In this document: positions 24,636-32,894 of the stretch, one piece after another
How the letters are laid out: each line of letters begins with the position of its first letter
Numbering within the stretch: position 1 is the first letter of the stretch
NCBI RefSeq assembly: GCF_900156625.1
Contig: NZ_FTOB01000012.1
Location: forward strand, 1 to 59,987
Length of the DNA stretch: 59,987 nucleotides
Reading direction: 5' to 3'
From: Zobellia uliginosa
GTDB lineage: Bacteria; Bacteroidota; Bacteroidia; Flavobacteriales; Flavobacteriaceae
Translations under genes and position numbers: made by a program
The notes under the pieces: model-generated
The model's database searches: none
What the model was told of the DNA's origin: nothing
Seen by the model: the letters and a program-made list of their open reading frames with translations, nothing else

Positions 24636-26027
24636 ATGGATGTTCTGAAACAACTTCTTGGAAGGTTACACCCCCTTGTGGTCCATCTACCGATAGGCTT
24701 CATTATGCTAGGTCTCCTTTTGCAAGCGTACGACCGTAAAAAGAAAGAATACAACGCGGTATTATCGCTCATCTATCTTTGGGCCGGCATTAGCGCCAGC
24801 CTTGCCTGCCTTACCGGTTACTTACAATACCTGGGGGAAGGCTATGCCTTTGACACGGTAAAATGGCATTTGTGGTCGGGCATTGCTACGGCCTTGTTTT
24901 CGTTTTTGATGTATGCCCAATTAAAAGGGATCCAAGCGGTTGATTTTTTGTCGAAGCTCCCCATGGTGGGATGGTCCGTTTTCTTCTTTATTTTGGTTTC
25001 CTTTACTGGCCACCAAGGGGGGAACATAACCCATGGAGAAGATTATTTGATCAAACCCCTACCAAATTCCATAAAATCGGCCTTAGGCTTTGACACATTT
25101 GAAGAGAAAGAAATCAGTCTCAACGAAACGAATTGGCAAGAGGCCCTCATCTATGAAGATGTCATCAAACCCATATTGAACAACAAATGCGTGAGTTGCC
25201 ACAACCCGAAAAAAGCCAAGGGCGAACTCCTGTTGAACTCAGAGGAAGGTATTTTGAAAGGAGGCGAGAGCGGGGCCGTAATCGAAGCCTCAAAAGCTTC
25301 GGAAAGCGAACTGTTTACAAGGCTCGTACTCCCTATGGACAATGACGACCATATGCCTCCCGAAGGAAAGTCCCAACCATCAAAGGAAGAAATACAACTG
25401 GTACGCGCATGGATCGATGCCGGAAGCCCCTTTGAAAAAACCATTGCCGAATCAAGTCTTGATAAAGCGCTTTTTCTTTCCTTCTTTCCCCAAAAGGCTG
25501 ATTTTGACTATCCGGATATAGAGATACCCGCTGCATCGGAAGAACACATCAAGACTATAGAAAAAACAGGAGTTCATGTCGACCCCATCAGCAAGTCGTC
25601 GAACTTCCTTAGTGTATCGTGCATCAACCAAGCTGCTTTTTCCGATACCGACTTTGAAGCCCTACTTCCTATCAAGGAACAGGTTTCAAGACTCGACCTG
25701 GGCCACACCAAAATTACCGATGCCGCTTTTTCTAAATTAGCCGAGCTACCGAACCTGACCATATTGTTATTGGACCATACCGCTATTACCGGAAAGGACT
25801 TGCACCTTTTGGCCCCACTTAAACATTTAAAATCGATCAACTTAACAGGCACTGCCTTAAAACCGGAACATTTAGAGGCCTTAAACGAATTCAAAAATTT
25901 ACAACGGCTCTATTTGTTCGGAACCGAAGCCACGCCCGAAAGCGTAAAACTGAACAACCCGAAAATCAGTATCGATTACGGCAACTACCAGCTTCCACCG
26001 ATACCCTCGGACACCATTGTATATTAA
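24636..26027 (+). CDS. DUF2231-like membrane / cytochrome c / leucine-rich-repeat fusion protein
   Basis: A 463-residue three-part protein. Residues about 1-140 carry four transmembrane helices (starting LGRLHPLVVHLPIGFIMLGLL, typical of DUF2231). Residues about 165-270 are a PSCyt1 cytochrome c domain with CVSCH (Cys185, Cys188, His189) and MPPEGKSQPS. Residues about 320-450 form leucine-rich repeats (VSRLDLGHTKITDAAFSKL, LTILLLDHTAITGKDLHLL, LKSINLTGTALKPEHLEAL). It may link the operon's cytochromes to the inner membrane, with the LRR as a docking surface. The operon spacing of 10 bases supports coexpression. Confidence 0.8.
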   Translation: MDVLKQLLGRLHPLVVHLPIGFIMLGLLLQAYDRKKKEYNAVLSLIYLWAGISASLACLTGYLQYLGEGYAFDTVKWHLWSGIATALFSFLMYAQLKGIQAVDFLSKLPMVGWSVFFFILVSFTGHQGGNITHGEDYLIKPLPNSIKSALGFDTFEEKEISLNETNWQEALIYEDVIKPILNNKCVSCHNPKKAKGELLLNSEEGILKGGESGAVIEASKASESELFTRLVLPMDNDDHMPPEGKSQPSKEEIQLVRAWIDAGSPFEKTIAESSLDKALFLSFFPQKADFDYPDIEIPAASEEHIKTIEKTGVHVDPISKSSNFLSVSCINQAAFSDTDFEALLPIKEQVSRLDLGHTKITDAAFSKLAELPNLTILLLDHTAITGKDLHLLAPLKHLKSINLTGTALKPEHLEALNEFKNLQRLYLFGTEATPESVKLNNPKISIDYGNYQLPPIPSDTIVY

Positions 26028-26077
26028 TTTTCATAAACAAAAGAAAAAACATAGCTTAGGACCACCAATTCAAAACT

Positions 26078-27508
26078 ATGGAATCCAGTAAAAAAGCGGG
26101 ACTCTTTTTAGGGCCCATTCTTTTTTTTATTATTCGCTTTTTACCGTTTGACCTGGTCTCCGAAAAAGGAGATGCCGTAATTGCCGTTGCCATCTGGATG
26201 GTCGTTTGGTGGATTACCGAAGCCGTATCAATATCGGTAACCGCCCTACTCCCCCTACTTCTTTTTCCCTTTCTAAAAATAATGGACATCGGTGAAGTGG
26301 GCGCAAATTATGGCAGTCCGATAATTTTCTTGTTTTTCGGGGGCTTCGTTCTGGCCCTGGCCCTCGAGAAAGTGAATCTTCACAAACGGATAGCCCTGAA
26401 CATTATTAAAATTACCGGTACCACCCCCAATAAGGTAGTACTTGGTTTTATGATCGCTACGGCATCATTGAGTATGTGGATCAGCAATACGGCCACTACC
26501 GTTGTAATGCTTCCTATTGCCATGTCGGTCATTGGTCTTTTGGTCAACGATGCCGACGGCTTTACCAAAAACGACAGGAATTTTGCCCTGTCCGTCATGT
26601 TGGGCATTGCTTTTTCGGCCAATGCAGGTGGGGTGGCCACGGTCATCGGAACACCGCCCAATTCGGTGATGATAGGACTTCTGGAAAACGAATACAATAT
26701 TGAGATTTCCTTTTTAAAATGGATGGTCATAGGCGTGCCCTTTTCCGCCTTGATGATCTGGATCAGTTACTTGGTCTTGGTGAAATGGATGTACCCGAAT
26801 CGCGACCTCGTCTTTTCCGCTTCAAAGAATGTAATCAACGATGAGCTCAAAAAACTGGGCCCCATGGGAGGGAAAGAAAAAATGGTGCTCGCTATTTTTG
26901 GGGTTACCGTTTTCCTATGGATTTTCAGAACGGTCATCAACGGCATATTCCCTGCATTGAAATTGAACGATACCATGATCAGCATCATGGCGGCAATTGC
27001 AATGTTCGCCATCCCCTACAACATAAAAAAGGGCGACTTTATCATCGTATGGAAAGACACCCAAAAACTAGCTTGGGGCATCTTGATCCTTTTTGGTGGC
27101 GGATTGGCCTTGGCCAAAGGTATGTCGATAAGCGGTATCGTTGACGTGGTATCGGGAGCAATAGGCGATAGCCACATCAGTATTTTGTTTACGGCCATTC
27201 TTTTGATTACCCTTATGCTCTTTATGACCGAACTGATGAGCAACGTGGCCTTGATCGCCGTACTGGCCCCGGTAGTAGCCGGTATTGCCATCGGCTTGGA
27301 TATCCCTATACTATATTTATTGATCCCCGTTACCATAGCCAGTAGCTGTGCCTTTATGCTTCCTATGGCTACACCTCCCAACGCCATTGTTTTTGCCAGC
27401 GGCTATGTAAAGGTGAACGAAATGGCCAGGGTCGGCATTATATTGAACATCATTGCCGTAATGCTATTGGTCTTAATGTTCCAATTTGTAGTACCCCTAT
27501 TGTTCTAG
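26078..27508 (+). CDS. DASS/SLC13-family anion:sodium symporter
   Basis: A 476-residue inner-membrane transporter with about 11-12 hydrophobic helices. Signature blocks of the divalent anion:Na+ symporter family are WWITEAVSISVTALLPLLLF, WISNTATTVVMLPIAMSV, GGVATVIGTPPNSVMIGLL and MATPPNAIVFASGYV; the paired SNT and TPPN hairpin motifs form the carboxylate and sodium sites. It probably imports a dicarboxylate or related sugar acid. It closes the cytochrome operon and is followed by a terminator. Confidence 0.9.
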   Translation: MESSKKAGLFLGPILFFIIRFLPFDLVSEKGDAVIAVAIWMVVWWITEAVSISVTALLPLLLFPFLKIMDIGEVGANYGSPIIFLFFGGFVLALALEKVNLHKRIALNIIKITGTTPNKVVLGFMIATASLSMWISNTATTVVMLPIAMSVIGLLVNDADGFTKNDRNFALSVMLGIAFSANAGGVATVIGTPPNSVMIGLLENEYNIEISFLKWMVIGVPFSALMIWISYLVLVKWMYPNRDLVFSASKNVINDELKKLGPMGGKEKMVLAIFGVTVFLWIFRTVINGIFPALKLNDTMISIMAAIAMFAIPYNIKKGDFIIVWKDTQKLAWGILILFGGGLALAKGMSISGIVDVVSGAIGDSHISILFTAILLITLMLFMTELMSNVALIAVLAPVVAGIAIGLDIPILYLLIPVTIASSCAFMLPMATPPNAIVFASGYVKVNEMARVGIILNIIAVMLLVLMFQFVVPLLF

Positions 27509-27534
27509 TCGAAAAATGAATATTCCGTATAAAA

Positions 27535-27563
27535 CAAAACCCTGCTTAAAAAGCGAGGGTTTT
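27535..27563 (+). terminator. Terminator after the cytochrome/transporter operon
   Basis: AAAACCCTGCTT pairs with AAGCGAGGGTTTT through a short loop with one mismatch, followed by T residues. It lies between convergent genes and could serve both. Confidence 0.7.
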
Positions 27564-27593
27564 ATTTAGCTAATCCATTAAAATTTTCAATGG

Positions 27594-28001
27594 TCAATTG
27601 TATTTTATATACGGATTAAATCCTTCCGGTAGATGTTCTTTTGTATTGAAATTTAAAGATATTTCATCATTAGCATCAATATAGTTGAAGTCTTCCACAT
27701 GTGTAGGATACGCATAGGCGTCGAAGTCTACCGGAAGATACTTGGTCAGGTCACCGGTATCGTTCGCATCTTCCTCTATATAGGCAATGGCATCTAAATC
27801 TACATAGATATCGTTCGCATTAAAATCTTCTGGAAGATAATCGGACGTATCAAAGCCCAATTCAAAATCTACATCCTCATCGATATAGTCTATAGATTGA
27901 ATGATAGATTCATCTTTTTCTGTGGTGGGGTCAGCGGCAAAAACTCCGTTTGCAAATATAAGACCCAATACTATACTTATTTTTAAACTCTTCTTGTTCA
28001 T
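27594..28001 (-). CDS. Small acidic exported repeat protein
   Basis: A 135-residue protein with a signal peptide (IVLGLIFANGVFA/A) and a very acidic mature part (rich in Asp, Glu, Asn, Tyr). Three copies of a motif stand out: SDYLPEDFNA, TKYLPVDFDA and KEHLPEGFNP, spaced 30-40 residues and separated by YID/YIE-x-DAND segments. It could bind calcium or interact with cell-surface material. I recognise no named family. Monocistronic. Confidence 0.65.
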   Translation of the reverse strand: MNKKSLKISIVLGLIFANGVFAADPTTEKDESIIQSIDYIDEDVDFELGFDTSDYLPEDFNANDIYVDLDAIAYIEEDANDTGDLTKYLPVDFDAYAYPTHVEDFNYIDANDEISLNFNTKEHLPEGFNPYIKYN

Positions 28002-28493
28002 AACGTTGTACGTTTATTTCCGAGCTTATATAACGTCTAATTGTGCCTTTATTGCTTTTTTATTTTTGTGGGACATTTCTTAATTACCTTGAAATCACCA
28101 TATTCGCAATTTATGGCTCAAAAATGAGTCAACTTGCTATTTAAGGGTTTGCACTTTTGATTTCCCGACAGTATTTGTCAGGAATTTTTATGTCGGAAAT
28201 TTTGAATATTTTTTTCCGTTTCCGGAAGCATCCATAAGGGCTGGTGAAAATCATCGGTTTTATAGGTCGTTCGTCCGAACAAAAAACATAGGCTTAAGAA
28301 GTTAAAGGAAGAAAAACCTTTAGAAAAGGATCCTTTCCCCCCTACTATGCAAAGACTTAAACATTCAAAAAATGTTATATTTACCCGATGAGCAGTAAGA
28401 GGTTATTTTTCTACGAACATTATAGAGGTCGAATCGAATACACCGATATTTTACCGCAATTCACTCCAACAAATTTTCAAATCAACATTTTAT
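28002..28493. other. Long intergenic region upstream of the zinc metalloprotease
   Basis: 492 bases between divergent genes. A possible rightward housekeeping promoter is present at 28041-28068 (TTG, 17 bases, TATTTTTG) but no gene follows it closely. A second weaker box, TATATTTA (28373-28380), is nearer the metalloprotease gene. A 42-codon frame at 28388-28516 overlaps the start of the next gene and has no protein-like features. No RNA family is recognised. Confidence 0.35.
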
Positions 28494-30989
28494 ATGAACA
28501 AAACAACTATTGTTAGGTTCGTTTTTGCTTTAATGGTACTGAGTGCTGCAACTACGGAAGCCCAAATTTTCAAGAAAAAGAAAGAGAACACCGAAAGCCC
28601 CGACAGCAAGGGCGATGGTAAAAAGGAAAAGATAAAACCTTACAACAAGGTCATTACCAAAGCGGCCAAGTCAGATGAAGGCTTGTTTACCACACATATT
28701 GTCGATCAAAACCACTACTATGAAATACCCGACTCTTTGTTCAACAAAGAGATGTTGATGGTAAGCCGTATTTCCAAAACCGCCACAGGTATCGGTTTCG
28801 GGGGCGGCAAAATAAACACGAAGGTACTCCGCTGGGAAAAAAAGCCGACGAAAGTCCTCCTTCGCGTTGTTTCCCACGGTATCGTGGCCGCCGATTCCTT
28901 GCCTGTACATGAAGCCGTGGTAAACTCCAACTTCGAACCCGTCTTGTACGCCTTTGACGTTAAGGCCGTCAAAAAAGACTCGGCCAACCCTACGACCGTC
29001 ATACAAGTGAACGACTTCTTCGAAAAAGATGTCCAGGCCTTGGGTATGCCCGATTCGTATAGGGAAAAGTACAAGGTGTCGCGTTTGGATGAAAGCAGGA
29101 GTTACATCGAATCCATTAAAAGCTTTCCCTTAAACGTTGAAGCGCGCCATGTCAAGACCTACTTGGCAAAAAAACCGCCCAGCAACGGCAGTCTCGGCTC
29201 CATATCCATTGAAATTAACAACTCCATGATACTCTTGCCCGCCGAACCTATGAAACGTCGCTATTTCGACGAACGTGTCGGATGGTTCGCCAGGGCCCAG
29301 ACCGATTACGGATTAGACGTGCAAGAAAGTAAGACCGTAAAGTTCTTAGACCGATGGCGCCTAGAAGTCAAAGAAGAAGATTTGGAAAAATTCAAGAGGG
29401 GCGAATTGGTAGAGCCCAAAAAACAGATCGTATATTATGTAGATAGGGCCACCCCAAAAAAATGGATCCCTTATATAAAACAAGGAATAGAAGATTGGCA
29501 GGTAGCTTTTGAAGAAGCAGGGTTTAAAAATGCCATTATCGCCAAAGACCCCCCTTCCGTTCTCGAAGACCCCGATTGGTCTCCCGAAGATGTTCGTTAC
29601 TCGGTGGTACGATATTTGGCCTCTCCCATTCCAAATGCGAACGGACCCCACGTAAGTGATCCCCGAAGCGGTGAAATTCTGGAATCGGATATCAATTGGT
29701 ACCACAATGTAATGACCCTATTGCGCAATTGGTATTTTGTACAGACCGCGGCCATAAACCCCGATGCCCGGGGAACACAGTTCAAAGATGAAATCATGGG
29801 ACGCCTGATCCGTTTTGTTTCGGCCCATGAAGTAGGCCATACCCTTGGCTTGCCCCACAATATGGGAAGCAGTGTCGCCTATCCGGTCGATTCTTTGCGC
29901 TCGGCATCCTTCACCCAAAAATATGGAACGGCCCCATCGATAATGGATTACGCCCGTTTCAATTATATTGCCCAGCCCGAAGATGGTGATGTCGCCCTTA
30001 TGCCGAACATAGGCATCTACGATAAATATGCCATTAAATGGGGTTATAAACCTATTTTAGGGGTATCTACCGAAGAAGAAAATAAAATTCTAGACAGCTG
30101 GATACTCGAACATGCCGGTGATCCCTTATACCGTTTCGGCCACCAACAGGTAGGCGATATAGTAGACCCAAGTGCTCAGACCGAAGATTTGGGAGACGAT
30201 GCCGTTAAGGCCAGTCTATATGGTATTAAGAATTTGAAGCGCATTGTTCCCAACCTAATAACTTGGACCAAGGAGGATGGAAAAACCTATGAAGACCTAA
30301 AAAAACTCTACGGTCAGGTGATTGCCCAATTCAATCGCTATATGGGCCATGTATCGAATAATATCGGTGGTGTTTACGAATATCAAAAGACCTATGACCA
30401 AGATGGTGCCGTCTACATACCCGTAACGAAATCACATCAGCAAAACTGTATGGCCTTTCTACAGGAAGAACTTTTTGATACCCCACAATGGCTTATTGAC
30501 CAGAATATCTTTAACAAGATCCAATATTCAGGTTTTGTGGAAGAGATTAGAGCGATGCAGACCCGAACTTTAAACAACATACTCAGTTTAGGAAAACTTC
30601 AACGTTTGATCGAAAATGAAACTGCCAACGGAGTGGAAGCTTATCGATTGACCGATATGATGAACGAACTCCGCAACGGTATCTGGTCAGAACTCAAGAG
30701 CGGAAAAAGCATTGACACCTATAGAAGAAACCTTCAAAAGGCACATGTAGAGCGATTGAATTATTTAATGACCGCAAAAGACCAAAAGAAGCTGCCGGAA
30801 TTTGGCGGCTATCAAAAGTCGACCGTGGTTCATGCCAGCCAATCCGATATCCGTTCCGTAGCCCGTGCCGAACTGCAAATACTGCAAAGAAGTATTGAAA
30901 AAGCGAGTATACGGACTTCCGATAGCATGAGCAAGTATCATTTACAAGACGTAAACGAACGAATAGAACAAATTCTTGATCCCAAATAA
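28494..30989 (+). CDS. Zinc-dependent metalloprotease (DUF5117/DUF5118 type)
   Basis: An 831-residue exported protein with a signal peptide (ALMVLSAATTEA/Q) and a Lys-rich linker. A DUF5118-like segment (about 45-95) is followed by DUF5117 (about 95-290; NKEMLMVSRISKTATGIGFGG). The catalytic domain has the extended zinc site HEVGHTLGLPHN (His445, Glu446, His449, His455) and the Met-turn-like SIMDYARFNY, as in metzincins. The C-terminal about 250 residues are helical. Size and order match a common Bacteroidota protease family. The substrate is unknown. Confidence 0.9.
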   Translation: MNKTTIVRFVFALMVLSAATTEAQIFKKKKENTESPDSKGDGKKEKIKPYNKVITKAAKSDEGLFTTHIVDQNHYYEIPDSLFNKEMLMVSRISKTATGIGFGGGKINTKVLRWEKKPTKVLLRVVSHGIVAADSLPVHEAVVNSNFEPVLYAFDVKAVKKDSANPTTVIQVNDFFEKDVQALGMPDSYREKYKVSRLDESRSYIESIKSFPLNVEARHVKTYLAKKPPSNGSLGSISIEINNSMILLPAEPMKRRYFDERVGWFARAQTDYGLDVQESKTVKFLDRWRLEVKEEDLEKFKRGELVEPKKQIVYYVDRATPKKWIPYIKQGIEDWQVAFEEAGFKNAIIAKDPPSVLEDPDWSPEDVRYSVVRYLASPIPNANGPHVSDPRSGEILESDINWYHNVMTLLRNWYFVQTAAINPDARGTQFKDEIMGRLIRFVSAHEVGHTLGLPHNMGSSVAYPVDSLRSASFTQKYGTAPSIMDYARFNYIAQPEDGDVALMPNIGIYDKYAIKWGYKPILGVSTEEENKILDSWILEHAGDPLYRFGHQQVGDIVDPSAQTEDLGDDAVKASLYGIKNLKRIVPNLITWTKEDGKTYEDLKKLYGQVIAQFNRYMGHVSNNIGGVYEYQKTYDQDGAVYIPVTKSHQQNCMAFLQEELFDTPQWLIDQNIFNKIQYSGFVEEIRAMQTRTLNNILSLGKLQRLIENETANGVEAYRLTDMMNELRNGIWSELKSGKSIDTYRRNLQKAHVERLNYLMTAKDQKKLPEFGGYQKSTVVHASQSDIRSVARAELQILQRSIEKASIRTSDSMSKYHLQDVNERIEQILDPK

Positions 30990-31359
30990 GCAATGGATTT
31001 TGCGGCAAATACACCAGGACTATGGAAATAACTGACCAAAATTAGAAATAGGCCGGTTCCCGTTGACAGGTTTAAGGGCCAAGAATAGCCCAATTATCTT
31101 GGTAAGACAGGTATGAAACCTCGTTGTACAAAGCGCCCTTAGGGCAACATTAACAGCTAGGGTTTCATACCTTTTCTATTCTTCACCCCCCGCTTTTATC
31201 TACAAACCTATCGATGAAATGCACAAAACATCGACAAACCATACATTTAAACCACAATTTTGGCTTAACTGACCACAGCTTAGTACCGCTTTGCAACAAG
31301 CTTCATTATCGGCGTCTTCTTTTAACTAACTTAGTATTAGAATCAAAAAAACATACGCC
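30990..31359. other. Intergenic with a long inverted repeat
   Basis: 370 bases after the metalloprotease gene. Apart from the structured element at 31109-31178 I see no gene, tRNA or known riboswitch. Confidence 0.4.
31109..31178 (+). terminator. Inverted repeat with nested hairpin, possible terminator or small structured RNA
   Basis: AGGTATGAAACC (31109-31120) pairs perfectly with GGTTTCATACCT (31161-31172), enclosing 40 bases that contain a smaller hairpin GCCC-TTA-GGGC (31135-31145). T-rich sequence follows. The loop is larger than in usual terminators, so a structured untranslated RNA is an alternative. Confidence 0.4.
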
Positions 31360-31515
31360 ATGTCTCAAAAACTTAAAAGTTCGTTATACCTAGCCGGATT
31401 CGTGATCGCATCAGTAATCTATTACAATCAAACCAATGCCGATCAGTCTCTCCAGACGGTCGAGATGGCTTCGGCAGATATCGAACAAGTTATTGCTCCC
31501 GAGGCAGTGGACTAA
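31360..31515 (+). CDS. Small 51-residue exported or membrane-anchored protein
   Basis: The frame runs from ATG 31360 to TAA 31515. The product starts MSQKLKSSLYLAGFVIASVI with a hydrophobic helix at about 9-21 and then an acidic tail (DQSLQTVEMASADIEQVIAP). This looks like a signal peptide or anchor with a short mature peptide. A good terminator 33 bases downstream marks the end of a short transcript, which supports it as a real gene. No family is recognised. Confidence 0.55.
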   Translation: MSQKLKSSLYLAGFVIASVIYYNQTNADQSLQTVEMASADIEQVIAPEAVD

Positions 31516-31548
31516 AATATACTGACATTCGACAAACCTACTATGTGA

Positions 31549-31578
31549 GGGCGAGGAAACTATTCTTCGCCCTTTTTT
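31549..31578 (+). terminator. Terminator after 51-residue protein gene
   Basis: GGGCGAGGAA (31549-31558), loop ACTA, TTCTTCGCCC (31563-31572) with one G-T pair, followed by six T. Confidence 0.85.
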
Positions 31579-31691
31579 ACACCCTAAAATCAAGCCTATC
31601 AACCTGTTAATTAATCCATAAATTACAGAGGCCCGTTAAACCTTGTTCCTTCATTCCACTCTAAGATGTATAATCATTAAAATTTAGAAAG

Positions 31692-32135
31692 ATGAAAAAG
31701 ATAATTGTAGCATTAGTATGTATGATCGGGCTTACCGCAATGGCCCAAAGGGAAAAAGGTCACAATAGAGATCAAATGAAAGATTTGACCGCAGAGCAGA
31801 TAGCAACGCTCCACACAAAGAAAATGACCTTGGCCTTAGACCTAACATCGGCCCAGCAAGAAAAAATAAAGGCCATTCACTTAGAGGAAGCCAAAGCACG
31901 TAAAGCCAAGCATGAAGAACGCAAGGCAAAAAAAGAGGAAGGCGAACGTAAAAGACCGACTTCAGAAGAGCGATTCGCTATGGAAAATGCCAAATTGGAC
32001 AAGATGATCGCCCTTAAAGCCGAAATGAAAGATATTCTTTCTGCAGAGCAGTACGAGAAATGGAAAAAAATGCAACAGCATAGAAAAAAGAAGGGTTCTA
32101 AAGGACGAAAAGAAGGACACAAAGCAAGAAGGTAA
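31692..32135 (+). CDS. Spy/CpxP-like basic periplasmic protein
   Basis: A 147-residue protein with a signal peptide (LVCMIGLTAMA/Q). The helical, highly charged mature part has LTxxQ-like motifs (DLTAEQIA, DLTSAQQEK, LSAEQYEKW) as in Spy/CpxP and related DUF4890-type periplasmic proteins, and a very basic C-terminus (HRKKKGSKGRKEGHKARR). Members bind unfolded proteins or sense envelope stress in enterobacteria; the role here is inferred only from the motif. It is flanked by terminators, so monocistronic. Confidence 0.65.
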   Translation: MKKIIVALVCMIGLTAMAQREKGHNRDQMKDLTAEQIATLHTKKMTLALDLTSAQQEKIKAIHLEEAKARKAKHEERKAKKEEGERKRPTSEERFAMENAKLDKMIALKAEMKDILSAEQYEKWKKMQQHRKKKGSKGRKEGHKARR

Positions 32136-32151
32136 GAACCTCAGCTATTAC

Positions 32152-32184
32152 AAAAAAGGGCCGCAGTATCTGTGGCCCTTTTTT
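32152..32184 (+). terminator. Terminator after Spy/CpxP-like gene
   Basis: An A-run, GGGCCGCAG, loop TATC, TGTGGCCC (with a G-T pair) and six T form a strong hairpin terminator. Confidence 0.85.
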
Positions 32185-32272
32185 GTTTTCAGCCTCTACT
32201 TATTTCATTATTTTTACAGGATATTCGATACTTAAGATCACTATATTTATTATTCTAGACCAAAAAGAACAC

Positions 32273-32767
32273 ATGACCGAAGACCTCCAACATCTCGTAT
32301 CGAATGTGTATTCCCCGAGTGGACTTACCCTAGGGGGTTTTAAATCGGAGCAAGAAAGTCAAGAGTACGGGGCCTGTAGATTTCTATTGGACTCCCATAA
32401 GGTCATCTTTAGAAATGCCAAAATCACCCCTAAGAAAGTCGGGCAGTTCGTTACTTTTTGGAAACGGGCCGACAATGGCCCTATTTGTCCATTCGATGAC
32501 AGTGATGATTTCGACTGCTTCGTCATCAACGTGAGCAAAGACGATTTGCTCGGACAATTTGTTTTTCCAAAGCAAGTATTGATATCAAAAGGAATAGTCA
32601 CTACCCCAAAAAAAGAGGGGAAACGAGGTTTTCGCGTATATCCCATTTGGGACGTGGCAACAAGTAAGCAAGCCCAGAACACCCAAAACTGGCAGCTTCG
32701 CTACTTTTTTGAGATCCACGATAAAACAAATTACAACAAAGTACAATCGCTCTTTGGCGCGATCTGA
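32273..32767 (+). CDS. MepB family protein
   Basis: A 164-residue cytoplasmic protein from the ATG at 32273 (MTEDLQHLVSNVY); the 30 upstream codons are hydrophobic, overlap the preceding terminator and are not part of the family. Blocks typical of MepB are SQEYGACRFLLDSHKVIFRN, KITPKKVGQFVTFWKR, DFDCFVINV, GQFVFPKQVLISKGI and GKRGFRVYPIWD. MepB was named from the S. aureus mepRAB multidrug-resistance locus; its biochemical function is unknown. No mepA-like pump is nearby. Confidence 0.85.
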   Translation: MTEDLQHLVSNVYSPSGLTLGGFKSEQESQEYGACRFLLDSHKVIFRNAKITPKKVGQFVTFWKRADNGPICPFDDSDDFDCFVINVSKDDLLGQFVFPKQVLISKGIVTTPKKEGKRGFRVYPIWDVATSKQAQNTQNWQLRYFFEIHDKTNYNKVQSLFGAI

Positions 32768-32894
32768 AGCATAGGTCAAAGGTAGGGGTAAAGAAACCCC
32801 GCCCATTTAAAGACCATGGGCGAGATACTGGATGGGACTAAAACAAAGGTTCCCAATGCCTTATCCCAAGTAAGCCAAACATAAAAACAAGTCC

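Noticed and set aside
28388-28516. 42-codon frame overlapping the metalloprotease start
   Set aside because: No signal, domain or composition support; more likely the 5' untranslated leader.
32800-32822. Hairpin CGCCCAT/ATGGGCG between MepB and hemL genes
   Set aside because: 7-bp stem but no T-run on either side, so it is not a convincing terminator.
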